The notes beneath the pieces are model-generated. The model had not been told where the DNA came from. It did not search any database and saw only the letters and a list, made by a program, of their open reading frames with translations. Of a DNA stretch of 64,000 bases, positions 56,782-64,000 are shown in pieces. A program made the position numbers and the translations under genes. The stretch's first letter is position 1, and the number at the start of each line of letters is the position of its first letter. Source of the stretch: Capitulum mitella (lineage: Eukaryota; Arthropoda; Thecostraca; Pollicipedomorpha; Pollicipedidae); contig CP099839.1 in the NCBI GenBank assembly GCA_030062745.1, forward strand, positions 42,705,891 through 42,769,890, read 5' to 3'.

Positions 56782-59060
56782 CTGAAAGGAAAGCAATGGA
56801 AATACTGGCATGTTCAGCACATGTGAGAAAATGGATTGATAGTCTCACTCAGACATTTCATTTCTGGCATTACAAAACAGCATTATGCAGTACAACACAG
56901 CAGTTGACACAGCCTTCTATAAGATGCCATCCCATTGCTGAGTGACCAAATTTGCCATTAAACTGAGACTAGAACATGCAAAAATGTAACAGAACAACTC
57001 TTCCCAGAATCCACTTCATTCTCAGTGGTCAAGTGTCTGAGACAGCAAAATCTAATGCAATAGACAGATGATACAAGTTTGCAGTAATTCAGACTGTAAA
57101 CTGCCCTCCCCCATGACACTCAACACATTTAATGGTCTAAAGGCCACAGCACTGTCAAATTCTGGTGATGTCCATGCTTTGAGGCCTTACTGGCTTCTAC
57201 AGATAAAAAATCAAGCTTCCAGGTCAACCACTAACATACGTAGCCATGTTTGAAAATGCAATTTCTTGTTGTCAATAGGAACAATTAATTATGTGACTCT
57301 TCCTGAATCATAAAAATGGGGTTTTGTGCCTTCCTGGTCCAAATGATAAGACAACTTAACAGACAAAATTACCTCTTATGACCCCTAAGCATACATAATT
57401 AGGAGAATTCTGAAACATTGCCAAAATAAAGTAAATGAGGAAATAAGAATTCATCTGTGATACAACTGTCATACTTTTCTTTTCGCATTATTCTGCAAAT
57501 TTGGCATTCTGAAATATGCAATACAATGATTCTTTCCAGCACTTAAATTCAGTGAGGACCAAATTACTGCACAAGATGCCTTGTGCTGTTCAAAGCAACA
57601 AGTTGATGCTCTAATGACTGAAGTGCTGTATGGGCTTGTTTTTTACAAAAAAGGATTGTTCTGCCACAGCCATGCCACCTGTCATCCTTGAGATGCTATG
57701 TTCACAGCAGGACTTTGCATTTCCTGAGCAATCTTTTGCTGACATGGAAATCTCAACATAGACTGATTGGTGTGTCATCACATAATGTTAAGTGCTTCTT
57801 ATTCACAATGTATCCATATTTTGCCCACAGGTGTACCAAGCACCCAAAAAAATGGGCTAAAGATGTTTTTCAATAGTATGCTTCACTCCTCAAGAAAAGG
57901 GACATCATGGCAGATACCCTCCATTCCTTTGCCTCCCATTTTGGCATTACAGGTTTCAATGTTCTGCTCATGGGAACATGAGGAAAAATAAAAACAATGA
58001 TGGGATTTTTCAGATGCACCCAATCAAAATGTATCATGCAGATACTTTACTTTTTTGTCTTTTCACAGGCCACTTTTGCTATACATGCAATACAGAAGAG
58101 CTCACAAACTTTCCTATGAAAGCAAGAAATGGTGGCACTACCAGTATGGTTTCCAAAGGAAATGGAGTTACATTTCCATGTAAGCAAATGCCGCCAGAAT
58201 GGGAGGCACCATCTTATTTACACTGCCTTTGCTCCAAGCATACCCTATGTACTGTGTAACATTTCATAATGTCATCAGTAAATTATATGTAAGGCCACAG
58301 ACCAATATATGGATGTTCACAGGGTGCAATGTTGCACTGAAAGTGCAACATTGGTGGGTATGGTATACTAGAGGCTGTAGGCCAATAAAGGGTGCTATCA
58401 GACTTGGCTCTGTCCAATAGAGGTTAGGTCGTAAGACTAAACAGGTTAGGTTAGGTTAGGTTAGTTGTCTTGTTTATTACTGAGTAAGTCAGGTTGTGCC
58501 CATGACATCATTAGGCCCAAAATAACTTCACCTTGAGAATTGCCCTTTTTGACTTTGTTACCACAGAATGAGAGCAGACGTCAAACAGACAAGTGGTGCA
58601 GTGGTCAAATGTAGTGGCAATATTATTTGGTAATTTTTTCACTTATTTTATCTTGTAATAATGTCATGCAGCAACAAAATCGCAAGTATTTGCCTAAGAC
58701 CCATTTGCTGCATAATTTTCATGTCATTTATGCTGTTTTTCACTGCCTGGTGAAAATATCGTGTAAGGCCTGTACCATGAAAAACTCCACACATATTTGT
58801 AACAAATAAAATGCAATACAATTACAAATGTAAAAATGTAGCACTGTGAAATACACAGAAGGAACAAAATATAACACATATGCAAGTACGAAACTATATA
58901 AGACTGCAAATTATTTAACATGTAAAAGACGTATAAGACCCCTCAAAAAGGAACAATTATTCAAAAGTACATGATGTGTGTAAATTGTCAGAAACACATA
59001 GGCTAATGTCAGTTAAATGCTGGGAGAGCTGGACATGCATCAAACCAATACATCATAACA
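56782..59060. other. CpG-depleted block upstream of GILT coding exons
   Basis: From 56753 to 58191 only two CG dinucleotides are seen (near 57239 and 57484), while the flanks are CpG-rich. As for NUP85, this looks like a long-methylated first intron or 5' gene body, and it would place the GILT promoter near 59.1-59.4 kb. No coding exon is evident inside. Confidence 0.6.
58442..58464. repeat. Short interstitial (TTAGG)n tract
   Basis: Four perfect consecutive copies of the pentamer (AGGTTAGGTTAGGTTAGGTTAG) with a degenerate unit about 20 bp upstream. TTAGG is the arthropod telomere unit. The tract is far too short to be a telomere. Confidence 0.85.
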
Positions 59061-59556
59061 GAAACACGGCCACTGGACTGGGCCGATTAAACCCAGGAAG
59101 GCGTAACTGAAGATAACCGATAAACTGGCCTGTAACTTGGCTCAAAGACATTCAACGCCCCGTCACACACAGCAAATGTACCTCAGTCTGGCCTCAATGT
59201 ACCCTGCTCGGATGCCGCGACTGGACTACGTGTGCTGTGCGACACGGTTCTCTGTTACGAGTGCAGCGCATTCGTCTCTGTAACGTAGCGATCAGCTGTC
59301 TACGGAGCCGCTGTTTTCTTTCACTAGAAACCCCCACGGGGCAGCGAGGGGACCAGGGGAGGGCAGTGCAAGACAGCAGCCCTCACTACCGACCCCCCAC
59401 TCCTTCCACATAACTTGAAAAATTTGGCTTTAGTCATATGCCGCTGAACTGAAAGAACTGATTTTAAAATGTCTTTTGTCCCCCACATGTTCTAGAAACG
59501 TTCCACCGCGTCACTGGGTAACCGGTCTGGAAATCGCTGGTATCTCGATCGTAAGC
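59061..59556. promoter_or_regulatory. CpG-rich segment, likely promoter region for the GILT transcript
   Basis: CpG density returns to normal or high here, directly upstream (on the minus strand) of the depleted block. No TATA box or defined start site is seen. The assignment rests on the composition pattern only. Confidence 0.3.
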
Positions 59557-59775
59557 TTATGAGATTGCCTCCAATTCGTTAGCCGCAGCGTAGACGAACT
59601 CCACGAGAGAGGCACGAGCGGTTTGCAGAGAAGAGTGTAATTTGCTGCGCAGCTGCTTAGCATCGTCCCGCCGCTGCGCTGTACAAACGACCAGAGCCGT
59701 GAGTTTCAACGCGATACATGCAGACACGTTGCGTCTCCCGCGCATCGTCAGCAGGATGTCGGTGCACTGAGTCAT
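59557..59775 (-). CDS. Small open reading frame, 72 aa, unknown
   Basis: The frame has an ATG in a good context (GGGAAAAAATGA). It encodes a Cys/Ala/Leu-rich N-terminal half and an amphipathic second half (e.g. DDAKQLRSKLHSSLQTARASL), ending in NELEAIS and a stop. It is self-contained and lies between the YIPF 3' end and the GILT promoter region. I recognise no family. It could be a short secreted or mitochondrial protein, part of a longer 5' leader, or chance. Confidence 0.3.
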   Translation of the reverse strand: MTQCTDILLTMRGRRNVSACIALKLTALVVCTAQRRDDAKQLRSKLHSSLQTARASLVEFVYAAANELEAIS

Positions 59776-59927
59776 TTTTTCCCTACCGTGCTTTTATTAG
59801 CTTTCATCTGCGCTTGCTTTGGGCTGGAATCTCGCAGCGTTATTGCATTGTGCCTCCAAGATCCTAGTGGTTAATGCCACTGGTTGTTTCGGTGACGCCA
59901 CAAACATCGTGAACGTAAACGCAATCA

Positions 59928-59933
59928 TTTATT
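59928..59933 (-). terminator. Candidate polyadenylation signal for YIPF1/2
   Basis: AATAAA on the minus strand, 644 bp after the YIPF stop codon; a second copy lies at 59793-59798. Confidence 0.4.
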
Positions 59934-60576
59934 CACAACAGAAACACCCACCTAAAAAATTTTGCAGCACACGTCAAACATCTGTGTCCACGATAAGCAA
60001 AGCAAGTTGCGCCCGAATATCGCTCACATGAATGTATGCTTGCTGCTCACACGGTTTCCGCGACGGCTGAGAACATGACGTCTTGTCGGAGGACACTTGC
60101 ACGTCTTTTACCAGACAACAGCGCAGACACGAAGTACAGCTGAACATATACCGCTGTAGCACCAAGAGAGAAGTTGCTATTCCATCATTTCACCGCAGTG
60201 GAAAGATGCCCCCTATCCCCTCACCCCAGTGGAAAGTTGCCAACTCATTTCTTCCACTCCACTGGCACATTCTGACTCTGTGTTGGGCCTGGAGTCATGC
60301 AGTCTGTTTGCAAACCACTCTCATCCTCCCAACCAAATGAACGCAGACTTCCGCCCACCCCAAATAACAGAAAGGTGCCCCTTCCACCAAACGGCACAAA
60401 CAGCTCCGCAGACAGACGGACACTGGTGGACTAACTGAAACAAGACCCATCGAGCAAACCTTTCGACAGCTTCCACGCCTTTGCTCCGAACTGCTCGCTG
60501 AGTCACAGGATGGACGACTTCACAATGCCCGCCACGCTCCTTCGCCATTATCACAACCACCACACGATCAAGAATA

Positions 60577-63500
60577 CTATTGCCTTGCCCCAGTTCCAGC
60601 ACCAGCCTCTTTCACGACACCAGCCTCCTTCCCGCCACCGGCTTCCTTCCCGCCACCGGCTTCCTTCCCGCCACCTGCTTCCTTCCCGCCATCGGCCTCC
60701 TTCCCGCCACCGGCCTCCTTCCCGCCAGCCGCCGGGATTTCGGCGGCAGGCGCCTTTCCGCCAGCTGTCGGGCTTCCAACGCCGTCGCCAGTCTGATTGG
60801 CTGGCTGCTGCAGTGACGTCACGGCTCCAGCACCGGAATTCACAGACGCAGTGGGCGGCGGCGCGCGGAAAAAGTACAGCTGAAACGCAGGACATCGGCA
60901 TTGGCTTACCGTCGAAGCAGTGATGAAGCAAGCGTGTAAAAGCTAAGCAATGGTCAGACCCGCAGCGGCGCACAACTAAATAGGTCATCAACGATCGCAG
61001 CACCGACTGGAACTGCCTGGAACAACCAGCCCCCATACTGATTTCACATGATCAACGTTCCATGAAACCTTTTACCGCAGGCCTACGTCTCAGCCGAGGG
61101 ATCTAAAATTAGACTCATTTCCCGTAAAACGACATGCCACAGATCGTTATTTGAAATACGCTAGAACTTTCCACGTTGTTCTGAGCTATTTTGAGGTCGA
61201 TATTTTGGGTTCAGACTACGACTGGACGTACTGGAATTTCGAACGTCGTACGCCAAATATACATCCGGCTGCCCGTTGTTGCCTCCACGTGTTTCCCTGG
61301 CTTCCAACAATAGACAAGACGTAGATGGTCTGGCGCTCAACGAGACGGCGGAACATTTACAGAGGGGTACTGGAACAATGACGGCTGGGGCCGAACAATG
61401 ACAGCAAGGAAGAGGAGGCCTGACAGTGGCACAGAGAGGAACACTGACAGAAAGACAGGGGAACACTGGCAGTGGGGAGCGAACAATGATAGCGGGGGAT
61501 GAACACTGTCAGCCAGCGGGAAACGAACACTGACAGCAGGATATAAACACTCACAGCAGGGAAGAGGAGCACAGATAATGGCATAAGGGGGAACAATGAC
61601 AGCTAGACAGTGAAACAATGACAGGGAGGGACGGTCCGTCAAAACGGGGTGCAAATACGGATACGGGGAAACGAACACTGACAGCGAGGGATGAACACTG
61701 ACAGTGGGGGGAGGAACACTGGCAGTGGGGACGAGCAATGACGGCAGGACGGAGGAACAGCGAGAGACGAGGAAGAACAATGACAGTAGAGGAGGAACTC
61801 TGACAGCAGAATGGAAGAACATTGACAGCAGAAAGTAACAATGACCGAGGGAAGGGAGCAATGACAATAGCGGATAGACACTGACAGCAGGACAGAGGGG
61901 AACAATGCCAGAGCAGGCAGCAACACTAACAGGGGGGGGGGGGGGGTACTACTGAGCCGACAGCAGATGAGGAGCTCTGACAGCGAGGAGGAACACCGAC
62001 AGTGGGGGGACGAACACTGAAAGCAGGACAGGGGAGGACACTGACAGTGGGATGGTGGCCTGACCAGGAAGCCGGCGGCCAGTGCCAGGTGCAGCAGCAG
62101 CACCACGGTGGCCACGGTGAGCGCCACGTTGCGCCGCTCCTCGCTGAGCGCCGACCACAGGCTGGAGACCAGCACGGCGCCGGAGACGGCGAACCCGAGC
62201 AGCATCAGCGCCCACTGCAGCTGCCACACGCCGGACGCGCAGAACACCTGATGGATGGACGCCAGACATGGAGTGTCAGTTGGCAGGGAGCCACAGGACC
62301 GGCCTTCCACGTCGGGCCGTGGGGAAGCCGCGAGCACCAGCATCACCAGTAGACACCCGGGAGGCCACAGGGCTGGTCCTCACCAGTAGACACTAGGGGG
62401 TGCCAAAGGACCAGCCCTCACTATTATGCACTGGGGGGAGCCACAGTCATCAGTCATCAGTCATCAGCCAAAGCCACTGGTCATCACTAGCAGTCACCAG
62501 GGGGAGCCACAGGATCAGTCTTCTTGGCAGACACCAGAGGGAGCCACATGACCTCCCCTCCCCTGGCAGACACCAGGGGTACCTGCCAGGCCAGCCTCTC
62601 TGCAGACACCAAGGGGAGCCACAGGACCAGCCCTCACCACCAGACACCAGAGGAAGTCAGAGGACCGGCCATTACCGGCAGCTACCAGAGTCGAGGCCAA
62701 GCCTTCAATGGCAGGACCACAGTTACAGAACCACGCCAGGACGCCCGCACGAGCAAATGCTTATAGCTGACTCAAACAAATAAGGCTGCAAACAACACAG
62801 CTTTGACTGTTTTTATGACACAACAAAGCTGTTCGCAACTTCCGGTTCATATTACCCAATCCTCCGAAAGACACACAATTTACGAAAGCAACGCCTCCAG
62901 TTCCTGGTGCTCAGCGCTCAACACGCAGTAGCATTCCACGTGGGAGGGCACGATATATCCACCAACCGATATGGGAATGTAGACTGTGAGTGAGTAGCCA
63001 TAGAGGCAGACGAGCTGCAGCAGGGTGATGTTGGTCTGGGCGCCACGCCACCAGAACACGGCCCACAGCGCGATCGGCACCAGCCAGGCGTAGCAGAACA
63101 CCACGGTGGCAGCCAACGTCACTGTCCAGCGGAGAAAGCTCGACGTCATCCGACCGCTCGTCACAACAGCGAGGGGAACACGCCTACCCGCGCACCCACA
63201 GTCGCCGCATAGCTCACGTGCAGATGCTGCGGTACGGGCTTCCAGGGTCCAAACAACTGGTATGGATTGTAATGTTTTCCACGACTGCACAGGGGAGTCT
63301 TTTAAGTGAGAGTGCACTGGAAACCTGTAGGGGTGAACAAAAACTAGCAGATGTGTGCAAAATATTGGACAATGACACATTCTTAAGCAAACCTTGATCA
63401 AAAACAAGGGTGATCATTGTAGCACTATCCATCACAAAATTTGGTATTTCACAGTATCCTGAACATTTTAAGTGCATAAAGCATCATCCCAGATGCGGTG

Positions 63501-64000
63501 GTAATGAAAATCTCCAACCCAACTGGCCACTACTCACACTTGTGGAAGTCATATTTCCACTTGTATTGCTCGCCCTGTGAGGCCACCTGCAGATAGTTGG
63601 CCAGATTTCCCATGACAGCAATGGAGATGACCAGGGTGACCCCTATCCAAAATGGCCCTGCAACACCAGTCACTCCAGAGGTTTCGGACTGCATGGACCA
63701 CACTGTCACAAGGCGCTCACGACCCTCAATTTCAATGCTGCATTGTGAATCAATGTCATGAATCAAAATCAATCCAACAAACCAAAATTAAAGTCAATGT
63801 GGCAGTCACCTAGAATGGAAATACAAAGGGTTTTACCCTGGATCAGCAAAGGGCTTGATCATGCAGCATTCAAATGCACAGGGTGGTGCAGAACAACCCC
63901 AGCTGGGTTGCTAGGTGGGAGCACGCACCATACAGGTCTGGGTTGTGCTGCAGCCGGTCCCTCAGGAAGTTGGTTCCTGGCTTTGGCACCATAGACCACA
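60577..64000 (-). CDS. YIPF1/YIPF2-type Golgi membrane protein, 5' end outside the window
   Basis: Yip1-family five-pass membrane protein of the Golgi/late Golgi that works with Rab GTPases in vesicle traffic. Minus-strand exons are 64000-63929 (incomplete), 63657-63538, 63121-62967, 62247-62065 and 60879-60577, with consistent phases, giving the last 276 aa. Diagnostic strings are NFLRDRLQHNPDLYGPFW (the family's 'RPDLYGPFWI' entry to helix 1), GNLANYLQVA, FCYAWLVPIALW, CLYGYSLTVYIPIS, SALSEERRNVALTVATVVLLLHLAL, and the post-membrane LYFFRAPPP. Homologues also leave the last helix with YFF.AP. The C-terminal tail is unusual: about 85 residues with GGGKEA repeats encoded by an 18-bp tandem repeat. 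The N-terminal cytosolic exons lie beyond base 64000. The family is certain; whether it corresponds to YIPF1 or YIPF2 is not resolvable here. Confidence 0.93.
60610..60728. repeat. In-frame 18-bp repeat in the last YIPF exon
   Basis: About six copies of CTTCCTTCCCGCCACCGG on the plus strand encode GGGKEA on the minus strand. Length changes would keep the reading frame, so the tail is likely polymorphic in length. Confidence 0.85.
61360..61985. repeat. Degenerate minisatellite in YIPF intron 4
   Basis: Units around 'GAACACTGACAGCAGGGA' recur with irregular 25-32-bp spacing and strong divergence. A 14-base G run lies at about 61931-61944. Open frames across it are a by-product of the repeat. 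Confidence 0.75.
62285..62690. repeat. Degenerate minisatellite in YIPF intron 3
   Basis: Recurrent pieces 'GGGAGCCACAGGACCAGCC' and 'CAGACACCAGGGG' are spaced about 35-45 bp apart. A small CAT-rich run (CATCAGTCATCAGTCATCAG) is at about 62449-62468. Confidence 0.7.

Overview
The window is eukaryotic nuclear DNA, almost certainly from an arthropod. Four protein-coding genes can be rebuilt exon by exon with GT-AG introns and matching phases. A short (TTAGG)n tract, the arthropod telomere unit, lies at 58.4 kb. Exons are strongly GC-biased at third codon positions, introns are short to medium, and intergenic DNA is full of degenerate minisatellites. A crustacean such as a barnacle would fit this style, but that is only a guess.

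Layout. 1-17 kb: a possible exon fragment at the left edge, about 8 kb with no recognisable gene, a small CpG island at 8.1-8.7 kb, then a large CpG island (12-17.4 kb) rich in tandem repeats. 17.3-25.5 kb: FBXL7 on the plus strand (5 coding exons). 25.8-37.7 kb: a 12-kb gene desert of decayed tandem repeats, dispersed short elements, a piggyBac-like non-autonomous element with TTAA flanks, and a diverged segmental duplication. 38.3-47.4 kb: NUP85 on the plus strand (12 coding exons, 631 aa), with a LINE remnant in intron 4. 47.5-51.8 kb: a 41-bp x 17 array, a TIR element with TA flanks, and a 33-bp array. 51.9-54.4 kb: weak candidate minus-strand exons of unknown function. 55.0-56.8 kb: a GILT-like thiol reductase gene (minus). 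60.6-64.0 kb: a YIPF1/YIPF2 gene (minus), cut by the right edge of the window.

The genes are unrelated in function: SCF ubiquitin ligase substrate receptor, nuclear pore Y-complex subunit, secretory/lysosomal thiol reductase homologue, and Golgi membrane-traffic protein. They form ordinary eukaryotic neighbours, not an operon. The most informative larger-scale signal is base composition. The presumed 5' parts of NUP85 and GILT, and more weakly YIPF, lie in sharply CpG-depleted blocks; one stretch of about 1.7 kb has no CG dinucleotide at all. FBXL7 instead begins in a CpG island. This fits 5'-biased germline methylation of housekeeping genes. I found no CRISPR, phage, operon or defence system, and no convincing tRNA or rRNA.
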